64,000 nucleotides of DNA from contig NZ_JAPFGD010000009.1 in NCBI RefSeq assembly GCF_027257175.1, positions 1 to 64,000 of the forward strand. Reading direction: 5' to 3'. The position numbers and the translations under genes were made by a program. This document shows, piece by piece, positions 8,837-17,153 of this stretch (position 1 is its first letter; each line of letters opens with the position of its first letter). This DNA comes from Castellaniella sp. S9 (GTDB lineage Bacteria > Pseudomonadota > Gammaproteobacteria > Burkholderiales > Burkholderiaceae_B). Under the pieces are notes generated by a model. That model saw only the letters and a list, made by a program, of their open reading frames with translations. It was not told the DNA's origin and did no database searches.

Positions 8837-10183
8837 ATGGTCCGGCGCTCCCGCCCGCAGGGCCTTGGGCTGTGGATGAACGGTGCCTTCGTCGGCACCT
8901 GGCGCATGCGGCCCCAGCCTGGTGGGACCCTGCAATATGACGACGCGTGGGTGGTGTCCGGGCAAGGGCGGCCGCTGTCGCTATCATTGCCCTTCACCCC
9001 GGGCAATCAGGCCCATCGTGGTGAGGCGGTCCGCGCCTATTTCGAGAATCTGCTGCCCGACAGCCAGGACATCCGCGAGCGGCTGGCACGTCGGTTCCAG
9101 GCCGCCTCGACGGATGCGTTCGCATTGCTGGCGGAAATTGGCAGGGATTGCGCAGGCGCGCTGCAGATCCTGCCCGGCACAGCGGCGCCTCAGGCGGGCC
9201 GATTGGTCGACGCGGTGCCCTTGAGCGATGCCGAGGTCGCCCAGGTACTGCGCAACGCTCTGGCGCCTGCGGCGCCAGGCGGCGGGCGGGACGATGCTTT
9301 CCGTATTTCTATTGCGGGCGCCCAAGAGAAAACCGCGCTGCTGTGGCTCGATGGCCGGTGGCACATGCCGCAGGGTTCGATCCCGACCACCCATATTTTC
9401 AAGCTGCCTTTGGGGCTGGTCGGGAACCTGCAGTTCGATATGCGCGATTCCGTCGAGAATGAATGGCTGTGCTCGGAAATCCTCCATGCCTATGGCCTGC
9501 CGGTGGCGCGCACGCAGTCTTTGCAGTTCGAGGATGTGAAAGTGCTGGCGGTCGAACGGTTCGACCGTATGTGGAGGCAAGAACCGGATGGCGGTCGTTG
9601 GCTCGTCCGGCTGCCCCAGGAAGACATGTGCCAGGCGACGGGCACCCCGCCCCACCTGAAGTACGAAGCCGATGGCGGGCCGGGCATGCGCGCCATCATG
9701 AAGGTCTTGGCCACCTCCACGGCGCCTGATCGTGACAGGCGCATATTCTTTCAGGCACAGGTCCTGTTCTGGATGCTGCGTGCGACTGATGGCCACGCAA
9801 AGAATTTCAGTATTTTCCTGCGCCCGGGTGGCGCCTACGAACTGGCGCCGCTCTACGATGTGCTCTCGGCCTACCCGATCATGGGCACCGGCGCGAATAA
9901 GCTGTCGCCATTCAAGGCAAAAATGGCCATGGCGGTGCGGACCAGGAACACGCATTGGAAGATGCACGAAATCCTGCGCAGGCATTGGTTGGCGGTCGGC
10001 GCTGAACATGGCGTCCTCACCCCTGATGGCCGCGGCGCGGATTTCGTCATCGATGACCTGCTGGCACGGACACCCGAGGTCATACGTGCGGTACGGGCCC
10101 TGCTGCCAGAAAACTTCCCGCAGAACCTGGCCGACAGCATCCTGGATGGATTGCAGGGGGCGGCTGACAAGCTGGTGGCTTAG
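8837..10183 (+). CDS. hipA: HipA-family Ser/Thr kinase toxin
   Basis: This 448-residue HipA-type protein kinase, in E. coli, causes growth arrest by phosphorylating glutamyl-tRNA synthetase. An N-terminal subdomain (PLSLSLPFTPG, YFENLLPDSQDIRERLA) leads into the kinase core, with ISIAGAQEKTALLW (HipA-type Gly-rich loop), a catalytic motif ATDGHAKNFSIF, and LAPLYDVLSAYP as the metal-binding segment. Length is normal and no frameshift is seen, so the toxin looks functional. The stop codon abuts the second copy of the manC tail. Whether the target is GltX here is inference. Confidence 0.92.
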   Translation: MVRRSRPQGLGLWMNGAFVGTWRMRPQPGGTLQYDDAWVVSGQGRPLSLSLPFTPGNQAHRGEAVRAYFENLLPDSQDIRERLARRFQAASTDAFALLAEIGRDCAGALQILPGTAAPQAGRLVDAVPLSDAEVAQVLRNALAPAAPGGGRDDAFRISIAGAQEKTALLWLDGRWHMPQGSIPTTHIFKLPLGLVGNLQFDMRDSVENEWLCSEILHAYGLPVARTQSLQFEDVKVLAVERFDRMWRQEPDGGRWLVRLPQEDMCQATGTPPHLKYEADGGPGMRAIMKVLATSTAPDRDRRIFFQAQVLFWMLRATDGHAKNFSIFLRPGGAYELAPLYDVLSAYPIMGTGANKLSPFKAKMAMAVRTRNTHWKMHEILRRHWLAVGAEHGVLTPDGRGADFVIDDLLARTPEVIRAVRALLPENFPQNLADSILDGLQGAADKLVA

Positions 10184-10265
10184 GGAGCTGATCGAGGTGC
10201 AGTCCGGCGCCTACCTGGGCGAGGACGATATCGTGCGGCCGCAGGCTCGGTACGGGCGGGCGTAG
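10184..10265 (+). repeat. Direct repeat, right copy (second manC 3' end)
   Basis: This is the near-copy of 8402-8483, again ending in TAG in the manC frame. It has no coding role where it stands. It is probably the original end of manC, left behind when hipBA arrived together with its own copy of the manC end. The reverse, a tandem duplication, cannot be excluded. Confidence 0.9.
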
Positions 10266-10266
10266 T

Positions 10267-11784
10267 TCAGTAAGCGCCGTTGCGCTTGCATACGACGTTG
10301 ATCGTCTTGAACAGGATTGCGATGTCGTGCCACAGTGACCAGTTTTTCACGTACCAGGCGTCGAAGTACACCCGGGTATCGTAATCGACGTCGTTGCGTC
10401 CGTTGACCTGCCATAGGCCGGTCATGCCGGGCTTTGCCATCAGGTAATAATCGGCCTTGCCGCCATATCGGGCCAACTCGGCTTCGATGATGGGTCGTGG
10501 TCCAACCAGGCTCATGTCGCCGCGCAACACATTCCACAATTGGGGCAATTCGTCCAGGCTGCTGCGCCGCAGGAACTGGCCGATCGGCGTGATCCTGGGA
10601 TCGTTTCGCAGTTTGAAGTCGGCGTCCCATTCGGCCCGTGCGGCGGGGTCGTTGGCCAGTAGGTCGGCCAGGACCTGCTGCGAGTTCCGCACCATAGACC
10701 GGAACTTCAAGCATTTGAAACGCCGGCCCCCCCGGCCCACGCGTTCGTGTCCGTAGATCGGCTGTCCGCCGTCGCGTCCGATGCGGACCATCAGGTAGGC
10801 GAACAGCGGCGCCAGCAGGATCAACAGCGCCAGTGAACCTGCGATGTCGAAGGTGCGCTTGATCGTACGGGCGGAACGTTTCCTTAGGTTCTCATTGATG
10901 CGCAGGATCAGCACGTCATGGCTAAAGATGAACGAGGCGTCGATGCTGTTCAGGGGCAGGCCGCGGGTGGTGGGAATCACGGACACGGCGCGGCAATGAT
11001 GGATGGTGGTCAGTTTGATCCAATGATCCCGCTGTTCCTCGCGGGCGTCCTCGACGGCGATGAAATAGTGTGCATCCTCGGGATCGGTGTCGGCCCACAA
11101 GACGGTCTCGTCCCGGATGACGGGGATACCGTGGATGTGGCTGGGCGCATGCTCATCCAAGGTGTAGAAATACTGGAACTGGAATCCCAATGATCGTTCA
11201 TGACTCAGGGCCTCGAAGGCGTCCAGTGCATTGGGGCCGGTGCCGATGATGACGCAGGGCTTTTGCCATAGCGAAAGGTGCGTCAGCACGCGCTTTAGCC
11301 CGAACCTCATCAGGGGCAGCAGGGTCAGAATGGCGGCCCAGGTCAGGATCCAGCCATAGCGGGACACCTGAACCTTCAGCAAGGCCATGGCGACCAGTTG
11401 GATCAGCGAGCAGATGGCAATGGTGTGCAGGATCTCGCCCAACTCGGCCCAGAAGGTCTTGCGGTACGTGTAGTGGCGCAGCCGCAGCCAGAACCAGCCG
11501 ATGCAGCCTACCGATAGTGCCAGATGCAGCACCACCAGTGACGGAATGTTCTTGTCGGGAAAGTAGGGCGCGGTGCTGCCTTGTGCCAGCAGCAGGATGC
11601 CTGCTGCTATCCAGGGACCGAGGATGAGGGCGATGAAGTCGGCCAGCGCCTGGGCGCAACGCACGAGCGGCAACCGCAAGGCGCTATTCAGCCTTGGCCG
11701 GGTGACGGGCAAGTCGATGATGCGCGGTTCCCCGACAGAATCACGCGGCATACGCGGTCTCCTTATTAGGGGCTTTAATCTCAA
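10267..11784 (-). CDS. wbaP: Undecaprenyl-phosphate sugar-1-phosphate transferase (WbaP-type)
   Basis: This 505-residue polyisoprenyl-phosphate hexose-1-phosphate transferase attaches the first sugar phosphate (Gal-1-P or Glc-1-P) to undecaprenyl phosphate. Several N-terminal membrane helices are followed by a cytoplasmic Rossmann-like linker. The catalytic C-terminal domain has KRTFDIAGSLALLILLAPLF, YGHERVGRGGRRFKCLKFRS, SSLDELPQLWNVLRGDMSLV, GPRPI and PGMTGLWQVNGR. It is transcribed against manC/hipA, and its 3' end abuts the right manC repeat. The choice of sugar cannot be read from the sequence. Confidence 0.93.
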   Translation of the reverse strand: MRLKPLIRRPRMPRDSVGEPRIIDLPVTRPRLNSALRLPLVRCAQALADFIALILGPWIAAGILLLAQGSTAPYFPDKNIPSLVVLHLALSVGCIGWFWLRLRHYTYRKTFWAELGEILHTIAICSLIQLVAMALLKVQVSRYGWILTWAAILTLLPLMRFGLKRVLTHLSLWQKPCVIIGTGPNALDAFEALSHERSLGFQFQYFYTLDEHAPSHIHGIPVIRDETVLWADTDPEDAHYFIAVEDAREEQRDHWIKLTTIHHCRAVSVIPTTRGLPLNSIDASFIFSHDVLILRINENLRKRSARTIKRTFDIAGSLALLILLAPLFAYLMVRIGRDGGQPIYGHERVGRGGRRFKCLKFRSMVRNSQQVLADLLANDPAARAEWDADFKLRNDPRITPIGQFLRRSSLDELPQLWNVLRGDMSLVGPRPIIEAELARYGGKADYYLMAKPGMTGLWQVNGRNDVDYDTRVYFDAWYVKNWSLWHDIAILFKTINVVCKRNGAY

Positions 11785-12033
11785 TTACTGCGGGCATTTC
11801 GAGGGCGTTTCTTCTGTTTCTTGGCAGCCAGAGTATGCTACGGAATGTAGCTTTGGACAATGCTTTTTCCACAATGAAACCCCGCATACTAGGTGTTTCC
11901 ATGTGTATTTCGCATGAATGAGGGCGCTGTATGCGACAGATGGGTGGAGCCTAACGGACAGGGTGCATGGATTGACCGATGAATGGTTTCGGTGTGTAAT
12001 CCCACAAAGGCTTTTGGATTGCGGAGGGGCGTC

Positions 12034-12405
12034 ATGACTTTCAAACAGATTTCCTTGCTGCTGGCGGCGCTGGCGTTTTCCGCTGGCGTAGCGGCCCAGG
12101 GCACGCCTGGTGCGGCCGGTGCGGGCGCTGGCGGTAGTGGCGGTGCGGGTGGCGCCGGTGCGGGCGCTGCCGGCGCTGGGGCGGGCACCGGTGCTGGCAG
12201 TGCGGCGGGTGTCGCCGGTGGCGCGGCAGGTGCCGGCGCCGCCGCGGGTGGTGCCGCCGTGGGCGGTATTGCGGGTTTGTCCGTCGGCGTAGTCGCCGCC
12301 GGGGTCGCGGTGGCGGCCGGCGTGGCGGCCGCGGTGGCCAGTTCCTCGGGTTCCTCGGACGGCAGCGGCACGACCCCCAGCCATTCGACGACGTCCCACC
12401 ACTGA
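12034..12405 (+). CDS. Small secreted Gly/Ala-rich protein, YjbE/GfcA-like
   Basis: This 123-residue protein has a signal peptide (MTFKQISLLLAALAFSAGVA, probable cleavage after AAQ). About 75 residues of Gly-Ala repeats follow, then a hydrophobic VGVVAAGVAVAAGVAAAVAS segment and a Ser/Thr/Gly tail. The ATG at 12034 is chosen over 11983 because GGAGGGG lies just upstream and the signal peptide begins there. YjbE and GfcA, the first genes of the E. coli yjbEFGH and gfcABCDE operons, have the same size, signal peptide and low-complexity layout, and YjbH follows here too. Function in those operons is undefined; a role in polysaccharide secretion is inferred. Confidence 0.7.
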   Translation: MTFKQISLLLAALAFSAGVAAQGTPGAAGAGAGGSGGAGGAGAGAAGAGAGTGAGSAAGVAGGAAGAGAAAGGAAVGGIAGLSVGVVAAGVAVAAGVAAAVASSSGSSDGSGTTPSHSTTSHH

Positions 12406-12431
12406 TCGCGTCCTGACGTCCCGTTTTCGAC

Positions 12432-12460
12432 CGCGCGCCGCAATGGCGCGCGTGTCTTTT
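12432..12460 (+). terminator. Hairpin between the YjbE-like gene and yjbH
   Basis: CGCGCGCC (12432-12439) pairs perfectly with GGCGCGCG (12445-12452) over a 5-nt loop and is followed by TGTCTTTT. It could act as a leaky terminator, giving more of the small upstream protein than of the large genes behind it, or protect the upstream mRNA. Confidence 0.6.
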
Positions 12461-12488
12461 CACCATTCACTGAAATCCGACTGATGGC

Positions 12489-14693
12489 ATGCTGGGTGTG
12501 ATCCTGGGCGGATTGGCGTCCGTCCGATGGCTGTCCTTGTGTGCGACGGCGGTATTGGGCGTCGGGATGGCTATCCCCGGGATCGCCCGGGCGGATACAC
12601 CCACTTCCATCGGCCTGACGGGCCTCGTCAACATGCCCACGGCGCGCGCCGAGGCCGAGGGCACCTGGTTCGTCGGCTACAGCTACGACAAACCCTACGC
12701 CACCACCTACAGCACCCTGCAGTTCCTGCCGGACGTGCAGATCAGCGGCCGGTATACGCGGATTTCGGGTGTCGAGGGGTTTTCCGATCCGACCACGAGC
12801 TATGGCGACTACAAGGACAAGGCGGCCGGGTTCAAGCTGCGCATCCTGCGTGAGGGCGCCTTTGGCCTGGACTGGCTGCCGGACGTGGCCGTGGGCATGG
12901 ACGACATCCAGGGCACGCGCATTTTTCGCAGTGAATTCATTGCGATGTCGAAACGCTTTGGCCTGGGATCCCTGGGCGAGGCCGAGGCGACCATCGGCTA
13001 TGGCCGCCACCGCATCGATGGCCTGTACGGCGGCCTGCGGTTCCGGCCCGCCGCGCTGCCGTCCTGGGCGCTGGTGGCGGAATACGACCGCACCGATTAT
13101 CGCAAGGATACGGGCGCGTCCCAGACCGGCGTGGACCAGCGCAAGCCTGGGCAGTTCAACGTGGCCCTGGAATACGCCTGGGGGCCCCTGAACCTGCAGC
13201 TGGCGCGCCAGCGGCATGGCAATTCGGTCAATGTGTCGCTGGCCATCCCCCTGCAGCAGCGCGAATTCATCCCCAAGGTCGACGAGGTGGGACCGTTTGC
13301 GGGCGGCGCCTGGTACAGCGCCGAGGCGCGTCCGACCGCCCGCATGTGGCGCGACGATCGCGGCTATCGCCAGGCCCTGCTGGCGGCCCTGCAGGCCGAG
13401 GGCTTGCGCAGTGTGCGCATGGCCTGGGTGGACGGGGTGATGTCGCTGTCGGTGTCGGCCGGCCGCTATCGCTATCCCTCGCGCGCGGTGGGGCGCACGG
13501 CGCGCCTGGCCATGGCCTATGCGCCGCTGGAGACCCACACCCTCGAGATCACCTGGGAGGTCAACGGCGTGGCCGGCATGACCTGGACGTTCTTTGACGT
13601 GGCGACCCTGCAGCGCTATTTCTCTGGGACGGCCACGCGGTCCGACCTGGCGCAGTCGGTGACGCTGTCGTATGCGGATCCGGCCGGGCGCACGGCGGCC
13701 AGCCGCGCCAACGACATCGATGCCGTGCTGGATGCCATCGCGCTGGAAGGCGCGGGCGGCGGCACGGAATGGAACTGGGGCATGGCGCGCTTCAGTGTCG
13801 AGTCCCACCGCCAGTCCTCGTTCGGGGTGGCACCGACCTTCCGCACGATCCTGAACGACCCCAGCGGCGCCTTCAAGTACGACATCGGCATGCGGGCCTC
13901 GGCCAACCTGAACCTGGCGCGCGGCCTGTGGCTGGCCGGGGCGGTGCAGGCCTCGGTGCTGGAGAACATCAGCGACATCACCCAGCCCTCGAATTCGGAA
14001 CTGCCGCACGTGCGCTCCGACCTGGCGGAATACCGCAAGGCGGCCAAGGTCAAGCTGGATCGCCTGCTGATCAACAAGTTCTGGCAGCCGGCCGAGCGGG
14101 TCTACCTGCGCGCCTCCGCCGGCCTGTACGAGGAGATGTTCGCCGGCGCGGGCGGCCAGGCCCTGTACCTGGCGCCGGGCGGGCGCTGGGCCTTCGACGC
14201 GGCGGTGGACGTGCTGCGCCAGCGCGACTACAAGGGCACCGGATTCCTGGACTACAAGACGCACACCATCATCGGGTCGGCACACTATCGCCTGCCCTGG
14301 ATCGAGGGGGCCACGGCCACGGTGCGCGCCGGGCGTTTCCTGGCGGGCGATTTGGGCGCGCGCTTCGAGCTGAAGCGCACTTTCCGTTCCGGCATCGAGT
14401 TCGGCCTGTGGTACACCCGCACCAACGGCAAGGACGAGACCAGCCCCGGGTCGCCGGGCAACCCCTATTTCGACAAGGGGCTGTTCGTGCGTATCCCGCT
14501 GGGGCCATTGTTGACGCGCGACACTGGGGGCACGACCTTCTTTTCGCTGGCGCCCTGGAACCGTGACGTGGGCCAGATGGTGGCCTCGCCCACCGATCTG
14601 TACGACATGGCCGAGCACGGCTGGCTGGACAATGCCCTGGACGGCGATGGCCTGCGCGGGTTCGGCGACATTCCCACCGAGGACGGGCCATGA
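12489..14693 (+). CDS. yjbH: YjbH-family outer-membrane polysaccharide protein
   Basis: This 734-residue exported protein has a signal peptide (hydrophobic residues about 11-33, cleavage near ARADT). The start of the mature protein, SIGLTGLVNMPTARAEAEGT, is characteristic of the YjbH/GfcD family, as are alternating amphipathic beta-strand patterns to the end (EFGLWYTRTNG, GLFVRIPLGPLL). Related proteins are predicted outer-membrane beta-barrels of exopolysaccharide operons. Its partners YjbF and YjbG are absent here; a MORN protein overlaps its stop by 4 bases instead. The start at 12489 is preferred because the ATG at 12484 ends after five codons. Confidence 0.85.
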   Translation: MLGVILGGLASVRWLSLCATAVLGVGMAIPGIARADTPTSIGLTGLVNMPTARAEAEGTWFVGYSYDKPYATTYSTLQFLPDVQISGRYTRISGVEGFSDPTTSYGDYKDKAAGFKLRILREGAFGLDWLPDVAVGMDDIQGTRIFRSEFIAMSKRFGLGSLGEAEATIGYGRHRIDGLYGGLRFRPAALPSWALVAEYDRTDYRKDTGASQTGVDQRKPGQFNVALEYAWGPLNLQLARQRHGNSVNVSLAIPLQQREFIPKVDEVGPFAGGAWYSAEARPTARMWRDDRGYRQALLAALQAEGLRSVRMAWVDGVMSLSVSAGRYRYPSRAVGRTARLAMAYAPLETHTLEITWEVNGVAGMTWTFFDVATLQRYFSGTATRSDLAQSVTLSYADPAGRTAASRANDIDAVLDAIALEGAGGGTEWNWGMARFSVESHRQSSFGVAPTFRTILNDPSGAFKYDIGMRASANLNLARGLWLAGAVQASVLENISDITQPSNSELPHVRSDLAEYRKAAKVKLDRLLINKFWQPAERVYLRASAGLYEEMFAGAGGQALYLAPGGRWAFDAAVDVLRQRDYKGTGFLDYKTHTIIGSAHYRLPWIEGATATVRAGRFLAGDLGARFELKRTFRSGIEFGLWYTRTNGKDETSPGSPGNPYFDKGLFVRIPLGPLLTRDTGGTTFFSLAPWNRDVGQMVASPTDLYDMAEHGWLDNALDGDGLRGFGDIPTEDGP

Positions 14694-15448
14694 GGCGCAT
14701 GATCGCGGTGCGTGCGGCGCTGGCCGCGGGCCTGCTGGCCGGCGCGGCGGTGGGGTCCGCAGCCGTGGCGTCGGACACCGTGGCGGCCGCGCATACGGGG
14801 GGCGGGGCCGGCCACCAGCATGCGGCCTGCCGGGTTCTGGATCCGGAGCTGCAGCTGTCCTACACCGGCGGCTGTGCCGAGGGCCTGGCGCAAGGGCAGG
14901 GCGTGGCGCGCGGCGCCTACGGGGCCTGGTATCGCGGCGATTTCCAGGCCGGCATGAAAACCGGCCATGGGGTCAAGATCTATCCCAATGGCGATGCCTA
15001 TGCCGGCGGCTGGCGCGCCGACCGCCGCGAGGGCGAGGGCCGCTATGAGTACGGCCCGCACTCGCCCTGGCGCGGCGACGTGTACCAGGGCGGCTGGCGC
15101 GCCGACCAGCAGCACGGCCACGGGGTGTACATTTTTTCTCCCTCGGGGGACCGCTTCGAGGCGGACTGGGTCGATGGAGCGACCGACACGGTCGGCACGA
15201 CCACGGTGACGCGGCGCAAGCAGGCCCTGGAGGTCCTGGCGCCGGTCATCGGCCGCGTTGGCGCGCGGGTGTGCTCCGTGACGACGCAGGGCGCCGGGCC
15301 GGAGCGCATTGCCCGCGGCGAGGTGCTGGATGCCTTGTCGGACCGCCTGCTGGTGCGCATCGACAGCCCCGCCGTGCTGGCGCGTTCGCCCGATCCCGGC
15401 CTGAATCCGCGCTGGGAGATCCTGACGGAATGGCTGCCATGTCCGTAG
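14690..15448 (+). CDS. Exported MORN-repeat protein
   Basis: This 252-residue protein has an N-terminal signal peptide and at least three MORN-type repeats in residues about 75-165 (AWYRGDFQAGMKTGHGVKIY, DAYAGGWRADRREGEGRYEY, DVYQGGWRADQQHGHGVYIF). The C-terminal 85 residues are of no recognised family. The start overlaps the yjbH stop (ATGA), so the two are probably co-translated. In E. coli this position holds YjbF/YjbG, so this may be a lineage-specific replacement. Its biochemical role is unknown; MORN repeats usually bind lipid or protein. Confidence 0.75.
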   Translation: MRRMIAVRAALAAGLLAGAAVGSAAVASDTVAAAHTGGGAGHQHAACRVLDPELQLSYTGGCAEGLAQGQGVARGAYGAWYRGDFQAGMKTGHGVKIYPNGDAYAGGWRADRREGEGRYEYGPHSPWRGDVYQGGWRADQQHGHGVYIFSPSGDRFEADWVDGATDTVGTTTVTRRKQALEVLAPVIGRVGARVCSVTTQGAGPERIARGEVLDALSDRLLVRIDSPAVLARSPDPGLNPRWEILTEWLPCP

Positions 15449-15921
15449 ATCCCGTGATCCTCATCCTGTGCACCGGCAATATGTGCCGCAGCCCCATGGC
15501 CGAGGCCTTGATGCGTGATCGCTTGGCGGCGCGCGGCCTGGCGGCCGAGGTGCTGTCGCGCGGCCTGGCCGCGCCGGTGGGGCGCGAACCGCATGCTTTT
15601 GCGGTGGCGACGGCGCGGCATTTCGGGGTGCCGATCGACCCGGCCAAGCGCGCCGCCCAGGTGAATCAGGTAGACTTGCGCCTGGCATCAGTGGTGTTGG
15701 TGATGGACACGGGCCATCGCCACCAGGTCCAGCAGCGCTATCCCGCCGCGGGCGGCAAGACCTTTCTGCTGGGGCATTGGCGGAACCAGCTTCAGATCCC
15801 CGATCCCCTGCACGAACCCGAGGAGGTCTTCCGGGCCCAGTGGCCGGTGATGGCCGAGGCCTGCGAGGACTGGATCGATCACTTGTTGCGTGCCGGCATG
15901 CTGGCGGCGAGGCCGGCCTGA
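15439..15921 (+). CDS. wzb: Low-molecular-weight protein tyrosine phosphatase (Wzb-like)
   Basis: This 160-residue phosphatase has the signature P-loop ILCTGNMCRSPMAEAL near residue 8 (CX5R, Cys nucleophile and Arg) and the general-acid loop IPDPLHEPEEVF near residue 117. Wzb-type enzymes dephosphorylate the C-terminal tyrosines of Wzc, and wzc lies two genes downstream. The ATG at 15439 overlaps the end of the MORN gene by 10 bases; an ATG at 15430 in the same frame is the alternative. Confidence 0.92.
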   Translation: MSVDPVILILCTGNMCRSPMAEALMRDRLAARGLAAEVLSRGLAAPVGREPHAFAVATARHFGVPIDPAKRAAQVNQVDLRLASVVLVMDTGHRHQVQQRYPAAGGKTFLLGHWRNQLQIPDPLHEPEEVFRAQWPVMAEACEDWIDHLLRAGMLAARPA

Positions 15922-15980
15922 TGGCGCGCGTAATGTTTGCAAACCCGCTTGCAAATCCATAAAAAGAGGCGAAGGCCGAT

Positions 15981-17120
15981 ATGAAAACTGTTCTTGCTGA
16001 CACCTGGATCCGTCGCCTGCGCCTGGCGCTGCTGGGGCCCGCCCTGCTGGCGCTGGGGGCCTGCACCGGCATGTACATGGGGGTCCAGGGGGAGCGCCCG
16101 ACCAGCAGCGGCGCGCTGGACGAAAGCGTTACCGCCCGGGTCGACATCCACACCATCACGCCCGAAACCGTGCACCGCCTGCGGGCCGAGCGCGACGCCG
16201 CGCGCGAACTGGAGACCGCCCGCCGCGATGCGCGCCGCGCCCAGGCGCCGCAAACCGGCCATTACCGTTATCTGGTGGCGCCGCAGGACGTGCTGAACAT
16301 CACCGTGTGGAACCACCCGGAATTGAATAATCCGGCGGGCCAGCTGTCCACCGACCTGGCGGGCCGCACGGTCAAGGACGACGGCTATTTCTTTTATCCC
16401 TACGCCGGTCGCGTGCGCGCGGCGGGACGTTCGGTCGACGAGATCCGCCGCGAGCTGGCCTCGCGGCTGACGGAATACCTGACCGAGCCCCAGGTGGACG
16501 TGTCGGTGCTGCAGTATCGCGGCCGCAAGGCCTTTGCCGTGGGCGAATTCGACAAGCCCGGTCCGCAGGCGATCAGCGATGTGCCTCTGCGCGTGACCGA
16601 CCTGGTGACCAAGGCCGGCGGCCTGACGGAAAAGGCCGACCAGCGCGAGGCCATCCTGACGCGCGACGGCGTGGCGCGCCGCATTGATCTGTACGCCCTG
16701 TATCACGACGGCGACCTGTCGCAAAACCTCTTGCTGCGTGATGGCGACGTCCTCAATGTGCCGGAACAGCGGTACAACAAGGTCTTTGTTCTGGGCGAGG
16801 TCGCCAAGCCGCAGTCTGTATTATTGCCGTATGGTGAATACACGCTGTCCGAGGCCTTGAGCGACGCGGGCGGCCTGAATCCGGTGACGGCCAACGGCGG
16901 CCAGGTCTATGTAATGCGCGCCGCCGACAGCGGTCGGCCGCAGGTCTGGCACCTGAACGCCAACGCCCCGGACGCCCTGGTCCTGGCCGATCGATTTGAC
17001 CTGCAGGCGCGCGACGTGGTGTTCGTGGATGCGGCCTCGGTGACCCGCTGGTCGCGGGTGATCAACCAGTTGCTGCCCACGGTGGGCGGTGCGGCCAACG
17101 TGCGCACCATCGCCGATTGA
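15981..17120 (+). CDS. wza: Outer-membrane polysaccharide export lipoprotein Wza
   Basis: This 379-residue lipoprotein has a signal peptide ending in the lipobox LGAC (Cys28). The polysaccharide export domain starts around residue 90 (YRYLVAPQDVLNITVWNHPE). Two SLBB-type domains follow (FAVGEFDKPGPQAISDVPLR and VFVLGEVAKPQSVLLPYGEY). Wza forms the octameric outer-membrane channel of Wzx/Wzy-dependent capsule systems and contacts Wzc across the periplasm. The C-terminal RWSRVINQLLP segment would be the amphipathic pore helix. The gene follows wzb and precedes wzc in the usual order. Confidence 0.93.
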   Translation: MKTVLADTWIRRLRLALLGPALLALGACTGMYMGVQGERPTSSGALDESVTARVDIHTITPETVHRLRAERDAARELETARRDARRAQAPQTGHYRYLVAPQDVLNITVWNHPELNNPAGQLSTDLAGRTVKDDGYFFYPYAGRVRAAGRSVDEIRRELASRLTEYLTEPQVDVSVLQYRGRKAFAVGEFDKPGPQAISDVPLRVTDLVTKAGGLTEKADQREAILTRDGVARRIDLYALYHDGDLSQNLLLRDGDVLNVPEQRYNKVFVLGEVAKPQSVLLPYGEYTLSEALSDAGGLNPVTANGGQVYVMRAADSGRPQVWHLNANAPDALVLADRFDLQARDVVFVDAASVTRWSRVINQLLPTVGGAANVRTIAD

Positions 17121-17153
17121 TCGGTGCTTCAAACCAGAAAAGACAATCGAACA

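Noticed and set aside
12085-12350. Short GC-rich repeats resembling a repeat array
   Set aside because: They are Gly/Ala codon repeats within the YjbE-like gene, with no spacer structure; not CRISPR.
11889-14618. Long open frame on the minus strand (909 codons) opposite yjbH
   Set aside because: It is the antisense shadow of a GC-rich gene. The plus-strand protein has a signal peptide and family motifs; the minus-strand translation has no domain and odd composition.
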